Source: Quillaja saponaria (lineage: Eukaryota > Streptophyta > Magnoliopsida > Fabales > Quillajaceae). From it: DNA of 64,000 nucleotides. The stretch lies in NCBI GenBank assembly GCA_029379385.1, contig CM055605.1, forward strand, positions 8,343,001-8,407,000, in the 5' to 3' direction. The position numbers were made by a program, and so were the translations under genes. Each line of letters starts with the position of its first letter. Position 1 is the first letter of the stretch. The notes under the pieces were generated by a model, which made no database searches, had not been told where the DNA came from, and saw nothing but the letters and a program-made list of their open reading frames with translations. Positions 1-11,353 of the stretch are shown in pieces.

Positions 1-1029
1 TCAAGTAAATACTAAGCTAAATATTCTACCATATGTTTCGGCAAATAAGGTAAAGTGTGAGAATTAATTTCATTTGGATTTCCAAGTAGTCAATTTCTAA
101 AATAAAAGAGTAAGTTCTTGTAATGTTGTTATGGAATGAAGCACCAATTTTACAATCATCCAGAGATGCTGCAGAAAATTTCATGAGGATTTTCTTTGTG
201 AAAGACAACAATGATTTCCAAAAGAAGAAAAGCTAAAAGGGCAGAAAAGGGGAAAGAATAGAAATCATCACTATTGATCTGTGAGCCATACATGACATCC
301 AAGATAATTGTGCAAGATCATACATACTAAGACTAAGACCCCAAAATCAACTCCCACACACTAAACATTAGAAATTACTACTACCCAAAACAGGCAGTCT
401 ATGCTGGTGCCAAAAGATAGGTAGAATCAAAAATTCTACTAGTATACAAAAGCTGGTTTATGTTTAAAAAAATTAGCTAAAATATTACCTTAACTAAAGC
501 AGGTCGAACAGCAGAGGAGCACAGGGTACATTCTTTCTGAAACCTTTCCTCAAAACCTGTGGAAATGAGTAAGAACACTGCCTGTCAGAAGTTATAAGGG
601 AACAGCTTTCCTCATTATAGGTGATAGAGATGAGAAAGATGTTGAGATGCCAGATAGGAAAAGGGAAGGCAGGAAAAGACGGGGAGAAGAAAGAATAACG
701 CCTGAAAACAGGGAAATAGACAAGATATGGAAAGTTCAACTTCACTAAGACGAAAATCCTAAACTAAATCCCAAATGAAATAAGAAAATCAAACACCAAA
801 GTTAAAAGGAAATTATAATAAAACCAAACCCCTAAAATGTAAATCTAATAACTAACATTAATGATCACCAAAAAGCCAAAAACATCCACATCACAGAAGC
901 AACACTTTCACTTTAACAATGCCTCTAAAAGCCTCTGGAAACAACTTTTTTGGGAGGGGGGATGGGGTTGCACAAAGAAACTGTAAATTTACTCTTAAGA
1001 AATCCGAAAGCCCTGTTTACATTAATGAT

Positions 1030-1044
1030 ATGGCTAATTACACC
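1030..1044. other. Deletion junction with 15-bp filler
   Basis: Left of this point copy A matches B up to 38357 (ending CATTAATGAT), and right of it A matches B again from 39440 (ATCTTTCTCTCCC). The intervening 1,082 bp of B are replaced in A by 15 bases with no match at the corresponding place. This looks like end-joining repair of a double-strand break. The deletion removes 159 bp of ARP7 exon 5 and about 920 bp of the adjoining intron. Confidence 0.85.
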
Positions 1045-4000
1045 ATCTTTCTCTCCCAATTGTTATCACCTGAGACCATAATCCAAGTGTAAGATTTATC
1101 ATAAAAGACAAGGAACATGATTCGTTCAAAAAGATAACAATTGGAATACATAAAGAAGCCACGTATGCTATTTTAAAATAAAGTCACAACTCACAAATTT
1201 AATCTGAGTATCACTTCACAATCTCTAACTGACTACAACCTGAAATTCTTTTGATAAGAGCTGTGGAAACCAAGTCCTCCGTCAACTAAAGGCCAAGGGG
1301 GAAGGGGTGGGGTCATGAGTGAGGAATGAATTCCTGCCGAGCTGGGAAAATTGACTCCATAAGATCAAACCAGAGTCAAGCCACACGAGGGTATGGTTCC
1401 TACTGAATCAGCTCAAGGTCTGTGACGAGTACAACCTGAAAACTCAATAGGAAGGACTACAGTGAACTGCACTAGTTGCTCAGACAAATATTCAGTTCAA
1501 ATTCTAAGCACCATATCTTTCATCAGGAAAGTACAAGAGTAAAAAAAAACAAAGAAACGAGATTCTAATGTCAGTTTGTAACGTAATAGTTATTGTCTAC
1601 TAGATCCAAATAGACATAGGCCAAGCTATAAACATAAAAAATAAAATTAAAACATAACTTAAAAAAAATTTCAACTTGGCTAATATAGTGAATGTATGTT
1701 GTGGCATTTAATGTATTCACTATTCAGGTACGGAAATCTCTATTTTGACCTTCGCAAGTCTGCTAAATTTCGAGAGTATAGGAAACAAATTCTTTCTCTA
1801 GATTATTTCATATACTATGTTTGGATGGCAGAATGGGGGGAAAAGGAAAGGAGGACAGCCCCAGCTGGACCACGATGTGATGTAGGAAAGTAATTTAAGG
1901 GGCTATTCTTCCCTCTAAACCAGCAATTGTCGTCCTTTTACTTAGGAGAATCCAGAAGGAAGAGAGGAGAAAGACCAAAATTTTGTGCATCCTACAACAA
2001 TAAAAAAAAATCTACTCCCATTTTTCTTGCAGAACACACCTAGCGAGAAAAAAAACTGACAATAGTCATATCAACTTGGTGCTACACATCTCAGAAATAA
2101 AAAAGCTAACACAATAACCAGAGCAATAAAATGCTAACTGTAACTATACAAACCTGTCCATCAGGAAGGGTATGTTTCTCCAAGGGACAGGAATTTTGTG
2201 TCTTTTCATAAGCTAAATCGTCTTCAGCACAACATGAATATTGCTCTTTAATTCTCTCAAATTCAGGAATGCTGATATTCACCAGAGGATTGGATTTTCC
2301 AAGCTCTTGAGCTAGGAATTTTGTCAAATCAATACCTCCAAGTTCAAATCTTCTTGAAGCAATATGGTGAACCGCACCTTCAATTACTGGAGCAACATCT
2401 GGTAATAAAGCCAAAAACATGGTGAGCTCAAACCATGTTAGATTTAATGGACAATCTTATAACATGTTTATCCACTAGATTACATGACAATACTAAAGGC
2501 CATCAACAGATGTGGTATGCTAACTTAAGATTCAAATGCAAATAATTTGAGAAGGGACTGTTTGTCTTCCTACAACAACTGATTGATTCAGTTCCATGTT
2601 TAGTTCAATGAGTAATATCTCTGTAGAAAAAATTTCTCTAAATAAACATCAACCTTTAAGAATTTCACTGTAACATTACCTACTGCTTTGACTAGTCTTT
2701 CCTCTGTACATTTAGTCACTACTATTTATGCAACAGTAAAATTTTCAAAACATACTAAAAGTTAGATTCAATTATAGATGCTAAGAGGCCAAATGACACA
2801 TTTTATATATCACCTTGTTAAGTCTGTTGAATCTGCATAACCATATATCAGAATTTCAATATTACATGGAAAGCCCAAGCATCCAGTTTTATGTGCTCGA
2901 ATCTTCCAACAACAGATGCAATAGAAATAGATGACATCAGAATAGGTAGATTATTATGACAAACATGTTAGCAATACACTACTGAATCTTGATCCATCCC
3001 CTATAAAATTGTAATTTGGTCACCATCTAAACCAATGGGCTAACTCTTAACGTATTTTATGTTGGAACTTAATATCAACCATGATCTTTTCCTCTATTTC
3101 AATATTAACTATGGGTGTAATGTAAATGAGCTCCATAATTACATACTACAACTATCATTTCTTAGCTATAAATACTGGCATCTTGCTACAAAGCAAACAA
3201 GATTTATGAAAAACTTGCAGAAACCATCCATCAAAATATTAAGATACATGCATGAGCCGGAAACCAAGGAGGCCTAAACTAGGCAACATCTACTAGTTGG
3301 GATACCTATTTTCCCGTGACCAATATCAACAGTACATCCTGAGATACGGCCTACAGCATAAAGTGATAGTACTGCTTGCTCTGATGCATAAAACCCTGAT
3401 ATGTTGAATGTTTCAAACAATAGCTGCACAAACTGTTTTCTGACATCCTGGAGAAAAAAAGTGTTCATGAAAAGCATTCAGGAAATAATGTATAATCATA
3501 AAGAAGAAAAAGATTGAAAGACTTGGTAAAGGAAAGTTTACTCCAGGATGGAGAAGGGGGATGGATCATGTACACAACTTTGCGTCTAAAAAGTCTTAAA
3601 CCACTCGAGAATGCTATAACATCCCAAAAACTTACCATCGACCTGGGCACCCTAGAAGAATCTTATACATAAAGAAAATAAGTGCCAACTCTCTAGAGCA
3701 AAAAGTTATGGGCCTCATTCAGATGCCCAAGCACACTAATGAATAGACAGCTAGCACTTCCACACTCGTAAAAGACATGGTCACAATGTACCAACTAGTA
3801 ATTCACAACATTTCCTACACCAATATCAAAGCTTAGTTTGGTTTGAGTACTTCTGCAAAAGTTTGAGAATTTAGATACATATTTAATTCTGAAATCTAAC
3901 AGTATCAAACTCATCTCTACAAACAGAAGAAAGTATGGTCTCAGCAAAGTGAAAACCTTTGGCGTGAAAATTGGTTCAGTAAATAAAAGTTGTCCTTCGT

Positions 4001-4747
4001 TACCCATTTCCCATCCAAGACCAGTATATAGAGCATGGTGCAACAGATCTTCCATGGCATCCCAATCTCTGATAATTCCACGCACAACTGGATCAACAGT
4101 AACATCATCAAATGGTGAACCATCAGTCACTGATCCATCATCAAGCGTGCGCGTCATCTGGGTAGGAATAATCTGAATCATACAAAAAAAGAACTTCTAT
4201 CAAGGATATACTTTTTGGTACGAAAGAATAAGAGAAAAAGAAGCTAACTAAATAGGAACAACTCATCTCTTGACTACACAAAATATGATATAAGTCATTA
4301 AATAGTGAACATAATACCTGGGGGATCAGGGATGGAGGGCATGTGGCATTGGGAAGGATAACCATCAACAAAAGAACAAAACGAATTACCTTCTTTGTTT
4401 TGTTTATCTTTTTTCAAAATCACATTCTTGAAGTTTCTACCTAATCCAATGACCAAAAGTAAATATAAATTCTGAATCATTGTGTTGTCATTTCCTAAGA
4501 CACCAGGAGTAACTATAAGTATACTTTTCTTCACAATATAAACTAAGTTCTCTAAGCAATTAAAGAGTGGGTAATGAGAGACCCCCACTTAACAAACCTA
4601 ATGGTTATTAGGCACAAGAGGTCAGCATCATTCTCCAAATCAAGAAAAAAATACAAAGCTGAAAACAAAAACATTTTAATTTTTTTTATACTACTCAATC
4701 ATTAGCCACAAAAACAGCAACGCAAAAACTGCAGTAGTACTGAACTA

Positions 4748-4751
<4 letters not shown>

Positions 4752-4784
<33 letters not shown>
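4752..4784. repeat. Poly-T tract in ARP7-A intron 1
   Basis: An uninterrupted run of about 33 T. It is absent at the equivalent place in copy B (about 43135), which has only a few T. On the minus strand it lies in intron 1, and it is the largest length difference between the copies in that intron. Confidence 0.9.
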
Positions 4785-6005
4785 CTGGAGGTTAGTTCAG
4801 TTCTCCTGTTTTCCAGCTATCTCATTATATAACACATGAAAAACAACATTTTAATTTTAATTTTTCTCTTTTTTTCCATTAATTTTCATTTCTCACAATA
4901 GTTGTAAACGTTAAGAAGCTACTGAACGAACCCCTCAATCAACAATTTTGCTTAATAAAGTTTACTTTTCCACTTCTTTCTTTATCCCAGTCTTATCGCA
5001 GTTTCCCCAATAAGCAAACAAGTATAAGAGACTACTAAACCAATTAACCAAACACAAAGCAATCGACTTTAAGGTTCCAAAACACTCCAGTAAATCCAAT
5101 TGAATAGATGTGCGTCTAAACTTATTACCATAGACGGTGCCTGATCTGGAATCGCTGGTCCTCCTTTGAGGAGCTTCGAGCCAGCGTCGATAACCACAGC
5201 CTCCATTTGCTTCTCTTGCCCAAAAGCAAAACCAAAAGCAAAACCCAAACCCTAGCTTTCAATCTAAGCTCCAGAAACACCACTAGCTAGCTGTAGCTGA
5301 AACTTTCTGGGAATAAGAGGAGCTGTTGAACTCTCAAGACTGCGAGTCTGCAACCTCGACCTGTAATCTAGCGGGAGTGACATTTGAATTTGTAGCTTTA
5401 TGTTTCTATAACGTCTGTTTTGGACTTTTGGGACTTCTCTCCTTTGGTTATCTTTTTATTTTTCTATTTTAATTATCAGAAATCCTTTTCTCAAAAAGAA
5501 AATAAAAACTTGGAAATAATCATTCCTATGCAAAAACCATTAATTGTTATTTCAAACTTCTTCTTTTTTCCTGAAATTTCTCCAAATTATGTTAAATGCT
5601 AACCTTAGAAAACATCATCCAATTATTATGATAAAAATACCAAACTTAAACCAGTAAACTCATTAGAGATGAATCCGAGTTTGTCAAAAAAAATTATCTA
5701 GTTATTATGATAAATATACCGAAGTTAGCACTTTTTTTTTACTAAAGTGTACACAGTTTGATTCTAGATTTGATCAATAAAGACTTTGATTTCAAGCAAT
5801 GTAATATTTCACTAAGGAACATGCAACATTTACAGATGGCATCCGCAAAAAAAGAGAACAGAGGTAATCTATTGACTAAGCATCAAAATGACTAGTAGGT
5901 AGGAGAAAAAGGGCAAATTTTCACAAACAACTATTTCATGTCTAAACCAGACTTCTGTACACACTAGCATTCATGAAGCAAGTCTAGTCAAGCTTTTGGA
6001 ACTCT

Positions 6006-7781
6006 TCAAATAAGACTTGAAGTAAGCATTTCGTGGCTGTTGTTTAAATGGTATTCTGGCAGGTTTTCCTCCTCAAAGTTGACAAGAACATCTATTAATT
6101 TGCAGTAGTCCAAATCAAGTGAAACATGGCTATTACTAGCTAAATTTACTGGTTCCTCATCATCGACTGAAGTTAAGTTATATTGCTTCGAAATAGTTAG
6201 ATAGTCATCATTTTCATTCCCAGGAGGAGTTAGAACCTTTGTTTCTGGCATATCACCAAAAAGGGATTCAATGGAAGGCTTGGAGTGATCATCTTTCTGA
6301 GAAATGAATTTCACATCCATGAGGGGAATATCAAAATCAACTGCAGAGTGAGCATGAGAAAATCCAAGAACATTCTCTACAATATCTTCATAGGATGCTT
6401 CATTTTTCACTTCTGTAGCTGAGTGGCAAGATCGGAGCTAGCAGCTACACCTCCTGGGGAAATGTCAGAGCTATCATCAGTCTGATTTTGAAGCAACTGA
6501 TTTGGAATATCACTCCTATGAGCAAACAAATTATTACTAATCCCACATCTGACATCTCCATTTTCATCTTTATCTACAACTGTCACTTTAAGCCCCATGT
6601 CCTCACAGCCCTTTTCTCCAATACAATCTTGACCACTGAGTTTTCTTCTTTAGAACAGTTAAAAAAGTTTCCTTCACTTTCCCAAGAAATACTGGATGAA
6701 GTTGAATCTTTTAAACAATGAGTGCTCTCAATTTCATTGAGACAGATGGAATGATTCGTCTCCAATTCATACTGAATTCTTGGTGAAGCACATTTGTCCT
6801 CGTGAACATCTTCATTTGAAAACTCAGGAGCTTTAACTGTAAGAGCTTGAGTATATTTTTGAGACTGTACGGAATCTGACGAAATAAATCCAGCAAGTGC
6901 AGAGGCTAAAGCATCATCAATTGACATAGCTTGTCTTCGTTTATCATTTGTGGAGTTCATTATTCCCAATCCATGACATTCTTCCTTGTCATCACCACTG
7001 GGAAATTCAGGAGCTTTAACTACAAGACTTGGGAGCAACACAGTAGTATTCACAGAATCGAACATATCATCAGGGGGACAGATAGTCCAGCTAAATGAAG
7101 ATCCTTCTTATCCAATTCAAATGCCACAGAAGGGGGATAATCACCACGACTGTCAAAGGAGTTGGAATCCGATTCAGTGACAGACATATCAGGAGAAGAA
7201 AATCTTGAGCATAACAGCAATCTAGAATTCTGCAATTCATTAGTGATTATTTCAAGTTGCTGCTCCACTCGCTGGAGCCTAGCCTCAATGCTGCTTATAG
7301 GGTTTAGCATTTTTTCTTGAAACCCCACATAGAAATTTTCCATCCTTTCCATTCGAGAAATAAGCTATTCCAAGGCCTTTTGAACATGACCAAATGAAGA
7401 ATCATCAGGCTTGCACTCTAAAACAGAAACTTGTTTGGGGACCTGGATACGGGATGGACAAACACAACCTCCACTGACATCTGACAACTTCACTTCATGA
7501 TCATCAGTTACGCAAGCTTTTACTTCCTACTGGGTTTTATTTGCAAAACCACTTGAACTGGTTGCTTCCAACTCAATGTCTGGAAATTCTTGCTTTTCTG
7601 TTCTATCAGAAGAATAATTATCAGTTGTAAGACTGGCACCTGTAGTCTTAGATAACTGTAAAATGGCAGGCAGAAACATAGCCAGGAGAGAGCTACTAGA
7701 AGAGTTTTCCTCCCGGATCTCTTCACTTTCTAAATCAGCTGAATCAAGAGGATCAGCAAAGACATAGACCTCATCAACATA
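6006..7781 (-). pseudogene. Truncated, frameshifted copy of the uncharacterised 812-aa gene
   Basis: This is the last-exon part of the gene that is intact at 44574-48870, ending at the equivalent stop (6006-6008). Compared with B it carries a 1-bp loss near 6417, a deletion of about 28 bp near 6632, and a 1-bp loss in a G run near 7073. It also has in-frame stops at about 7364 (CTTGTTTCTC-type context changed to TAG) and about 7530 (CAG TAG where B has CAG CTG). At 7781 homology ends, so the first two exons and the start of exon 3 are missing. Five overlapping short open frames result. With no start, promoter or open frame it cannot make the parental protein. Confidence 0.92.
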
Positions 7782-8439
7782 TACAGAGGGATAAATAATT
7801 ACATATTAAAAATATTTTATATTATTTAATTTTATAAAAAAAAATATCTCAAAAAATATCTTAATTTTTATAATAGTATAAATACTTGAAAAAAAATATA
7901 TATATTATGTAGAAGAAACAACTAAATTAAAAAATTAATGTTTGCAAAGATTATTTATTTATTTTTAGACTAGTAAAGATTATATATTATTAGCCTTTGT
8001 GGCACATGTGTATAATTTATACATATATTTTCAATAAAGATTAACTTACATATTAAAAATTATAATTAATACAAAATATTACTTTATACTAATGTAATTA
8101 AAAAATAAGTAAATCTAATTAAAAATCTTCTATATTCTCAAAAAAAAGAAATTAGTATATGATCTATTCGAAGTCGTCACCGGTATGAGAATGATGCATA
8201 ATTATTTTCTTAAGATAAAAGAATGATTTAAAAATTTATTATAATAATAAAACTATATTCTTAATTTTTTTTCTTTTTATAATTTGGAGTTTTTTTAAAA
8301 ATTTTAATTCATGAAATTGAGAAAAGAAATAATAGTCAAAAAAATTATCATCATATTAGCATTAAAATAGAAAAAATTAGAAAGAAAATAATATTCTATT
8401 TGAACACATAAGACAAAAAATTAATATTAAGAAAGAGTT
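7782..8439. other. AT-rich intergenic DNA past the duplication breakpoint
   Basis: Very AT-rich sequence with short A and T runs. No open frame of note, no RNA gene and no clear repeat structure was seen. It begins at the point where copy A stops resembling copy B. Confidence 0.7.
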
Positions 8440-8448
8440 ATAATTCTA

Positions 8449-9284
8449 GGATCCAGCTCCTCTCCATTACATTTCACACAATACTCCCGGGTGCATGGCT
8501 AGATTTTGCCATGTGTCTTATTAAAATTTAACAACTGAGATTTAATTAAAATCACAAACTCAGTATTAGCATAGGAGAAACTTTGCATTAATTTATCAAA
8601 GCTCTTTCTTTTTTGCCTTCAATAAGATCTCATTTTACCAAAAGAGTAAAGTGCAACAAAATCAACCCAACAAGATCCATCTTTTTCTGTTTCGTGGTTG
8701 TTTCTGAATTTTTTAAGTTATGGGGTATATTGTTTGGGTTTTGACTAAACAATGAAAGATTGAAATACATATGTAGAACTTCATGTATGAAAGACAACTT
8801 ATGCATAGCGATCTGAGATTCATTGATTCGAAAGATGGTTAGATGGGTTGAGGGAGAAACTCAGCATTAATTCATCAAGGCTGTTTTTTTCTTAATTTGC
8901 CAAATTACAACTTCCTTTTGATACAGTGGAGATAGATAAACAAAGAAATCTATTTCATTTTGACATGATTGATAAGGAAGAAGATGATGAAAATGCAAAA
9001 TAAATATTTTCCCATTTCAAAAAGTAAATATAGCATCTCCATGCGTCTTTCACCAAGCAAAAGCCATAGCACTCTAATGGGTCCTTCACCAGCACGTCTC
9101 CTTGCACCGGATGCATCTTATGAGGGAAGCACATCTCCTTACACCGTAGGCATCTTATGTGGAAGGGAGGGTTTGTGATCTTAATTAAATCTTAGCCGTT
9201 AAATTTTAATAATACAAGTGGCAATAATCTAATTGTGTACTTGAGAGTATTGTGTAAAATGTATAATGGAGAGGAGCTAAATCA
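8449..9284. mobile_element. Non-autonomous Mutator-like element (long-TIR MITE)
   Basis: An 836-bp element. Its left end (8449 to about 8552) and the reverse complement of its right end (about 9180-9284) match over roughly 100 bp, sharing for example AGCTCCTCTCCATTA, ACACAATACTC and TTATTAAAATTTAAC. It is flanked by a perfect 9-bp direct repeat ATAATTCTA at 8440-8448 and 9285-9293. Long inverted repeats plus a 9-bp target duplication are the hallmark of Mutator-like elements. No transposase frame lies inside, so it depends on a partner. The interior has an approximate internal duplication (near 8574 and 8850: GAGAAACT, GCATTAATT, ATCAA). The two arms differ by perhaps 15-20%, so it is not recent. 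Confidence 0.9.
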
Positions 9285-9559
9285 ATAATTCTATTAGTAT
9301 TAAAAATAGTTGCAATACTAAAAGAGATCAAAATACATTTAAGCCTAATTTGTATGTAAGAAAATGAAGGTATACAACTCAAATACAAAATAAAGAAGGT
9401 GATAAGATTTTAGTTTAACTGGCTTGATGGTATCTGGTTTAAATTTTACAATTTATAAATGTGTGGTTATTTTTTCTTGTAATTATGTGTTATTTCTCTA
9501 CTTAATGTATTTGTATAGAATTACATGATTATTAGTTTAAGAGTTTCTTATTGTATGTA

Positions 9560-9645
9560 ATTGATTGAAAATACAAAAGCAATGCTCTAGGTAAATGCAA
9601 GTTTGTTGATAAACAAACACAAACACCAAAACAGAACTGTACTTA
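9560..9645 (+). repeat. Diverged copy of a polygalacturonase-upstream motif
   Basis: The stretch with AAATGCAAGTTTGTTGATAA and CACCAAAACAG resembles 21320-21410 and 23035-23125, the latter lying about 250 bp upstream of the polygalacturonase start. Similarity is partial but in the same order and orientation. Confidence 0.5.
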
Positions 9646-9689
9646 ATACTTTTAACCTAACATCAAGCATTTACTATTATTTTATAGAT

Positions 9690-9877
9690 TTTTCTAACCA
9701 ATATCCTTAGGACATTTGTTAATGTAATAAATATAGAAATTTTGTATCATTTATTGTAGTGGTTGGCTATAATTTTAATACTGTGTAATAAATAATTTAC
9801 AGTTTTTAGAATATTTTAATTTCTAAAGTCTATATTTATTACACCCTATTAAGTGACCTTAGAACATTTGTTAGAAA
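9690..9877. mobile_element. Foldback MITE
   Basis: The left arm (about 9690-9740, CTAACCAATATCCTTAGGAC and GTAATAAATATAGA) matches the reverse complement of the right arm (about 9820-9877, CTAACAAATGTTCTAAGGTC and GTAATAAATATAGA). Length is about 185 bp with arms of 50-60 bp. No coding capacity. Fragments with the same TAAC, TAGTGCA and TAATAAAT words occur near 17760-17870 and 22090-22180. No target duplication could be fixed with confidence. Confidence 0.65.
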
Positions 9878-9883
9878 AAAATC

Positions 9884-10245
9884 TTATTTTATAGGTCATT
9901 ATAATGGATTAATTGTTTTGATTTTGACCATTTATGTTGTCGTTTCAATGGATTGATTGTTTCTAAATTTTGATCTCTTTGATTAATTAATTGAAAATTT
10001 GATTATATTATTCTTATTTGGGACCAATAATATATTGGTCATGTTCATATCAAGATTCAAAGTATACTATTATTTATAGGTCGTTATAATTAAATTAATT
10101 GTTTTGAATATGACCTTTTATGTTGTCGTTTCAATGGATTGATTAGTTCAAAATTTTGATCTCTTTGATTAATTTGAAATTTCTTTATATAATTCTTATT
10201 TGGGACCAATGATATTGATCATGTTCACATCAAGATTCAAAGTAC
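9884..10245. repeat. Tandem duplication, ~185-bp unit x2
   Basis: Two adjacent units, about 9884-10073 and 10074-10245. Each carries the same ordered words: TTTATAGGTC, TTATGTTGTCGTTTCAATGG, TTTTGATCTCTTTGATTAAT, CTTATTTGGGACCAAT, and ATCAAGATTCAAAGTA. Identity is about 85%. No open frame. Confidence 0.85.
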
Positions 10246-10647
10246 CAAAAAAATTTAATAATAATAGAGAAAATGAGTTATCAAATTACAAGTTCTTAAT
10301 TTTCATTTTGAATAGGTCCTTTTGGAGAGTCGTGAAAATGTTTTAATTAGCCATTCGAAATAATATATATAAAGTCATAAAAAGGTTATTTTAGTGTTTC
10401 TGTACATAGATGATGAGTATTGAAATATTTAATTATGTCTTTTTAAGTTGAAATCAAATGGATTGATGAATTATAAATTTAAATTTATTAATATTTTTTT
10501 AATAGATAAAAGGGAATAACCACTAAAAAAATTGACAATTAAATTTATTTTTTTTCTGAAAAAAAAAAAGAGACAATTTTTGCTTAAAAAAGAAGAAGAG
10601 ACAACCTTAAGCTAAAAAACTCTATATATAGGGAAATTAACCCCAAC

Positions 10648-11020
10648 TAAATCATTACAAGAAAAAACCGTATCTGCCTCTATAAGATGTAGACGTAAAA
10701 AGTAATTTGCATCTGTCAACAGATGCTGAAAAACAAATACAAATATCATAGCTAGACCCAAATAATATTATTTGCGTCTACATAAAGTATATGCATTTTT
10801 TTTTTTACGTCTGTAAGAGAAGCACAAATTATAGACGCAAATATTAGTTGAAAAATTATTGCGTCTGCATGGCAGAATGTAGAAATTAAAGACTCAAATA
10901 TTGTTTACTTATTAACAGCAAACACAGGAAAAAAATGAGAGGCAATAGTTAAATTTTGAATTGGTTATCTACGTTTGCGCATAACAGACACAGATAATGA
11001 TAGGGCAGACGCATATTGTA
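10648..11020. mobile_element. CACTA (En/Spm)-like terminal region, degenerate
   Basis: It starts with CATTACAAGAAAAAACC, one base from the plant CACTA terminus CACTACAAGAAAAA. Over the next 370 bp the word TTGCGTCTA/TAGACGCAA recurs in both orientations (for example near 10693, 10769, 10807, 10841, 10860 and 11008). Clustered subterminal repeats of this kind are typical of CACTA elements. No opposite terminus and no transposase frame were found, so this is one end of a relic. Confidence 0.55.
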
Positions 11021-11353
11021 AGAAATAGTTTATTATTTATTTATTTTTGAATAAATACGTGTAAATACTTGTTCAAACATAAATTTTTTATTTAAAATCA
11101 AACTTTTATATAAATAAAATATAATTTTACAGAAAATCATCCTAAAAATATTTAAAAATATATCAAATAGAATTAAAAATATATTAAATAGTATAAAAAT
11201 CATCTCCTAAATCTTTATCATGTTCCCGACTTTGCTTGTCATCCTACTGACTGAGATGTGAAGGACCAGATGTAGGATCTGTAGGTTGAAATAATTAAAA
11301 TAAATTATACTTAATTTACATACAAGATAAAAATTAAGAGAACTTAAATTATG

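Larger units (their letters stand above)
489..5206 (-). pseudogene. ARP7 copy A, actin-related protein 7, exon 5 deleted
   Basis: Exons seen on the minus strand are 5129-5206, 3957-4172, 3306-3447, 2154-2398, a remnant of exon 5 (1045-1069) and exon 6 (489-556). Exon 7 would lie left of the window. Exons 1-4 are open and code for 227 residues very close to copy B, starting [11 protein letters not shown] and ending at HTLPDGQ. Only 25 of 184 bp of exon 5 remain. Translation then reads VITIGRER, three foreign residues, and a TAG at 1034-1036, giving about 238 aa instead of 361. The missing part includes the [10 protein letters not shown] segment of the actin fold. Skipping exon 5 would put exon 6 out of frame because exon 5 is 61 codons plus one base. 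One substitution in exon 1 (A15G relative to B) is also visible. It may still be transcribed, but a functional actin fold is unlikely. Confidence 0.88.
1..7781 (-). repeat. Segmental duplication, copy A (decayed)
   Basis: This block aligns base by base with about 37316-46380 in the same orientation, in introns and exons alike, at roughly 90-95% identity by eye. It holds ARP7 and the 3' part of the uncharacterised gene seen intact in copy B. The first base of the window corresponds to about 37316, so copy A continues off the left edge. Homology stops near 7781, inside the large last exon of the second gene, where copy A runs into unrelated AT-rich DNA. Differences include a 1,082-bp loss near 1030, small frameshifting indels at 6400-7100, and the absence of a 132-bp insertion present in B at 44254. 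B is the intact partner, so A is inferred to be the degenerating copy. Confidence 0.95.

Noticed and set aside
489..5206. ARP7-A as a second functional ARP7 gene
   Set aside because: Exon 5 is almost entirely deleted, a stop follows after three foreign residues, and skipping exon 5 shifts the frame.
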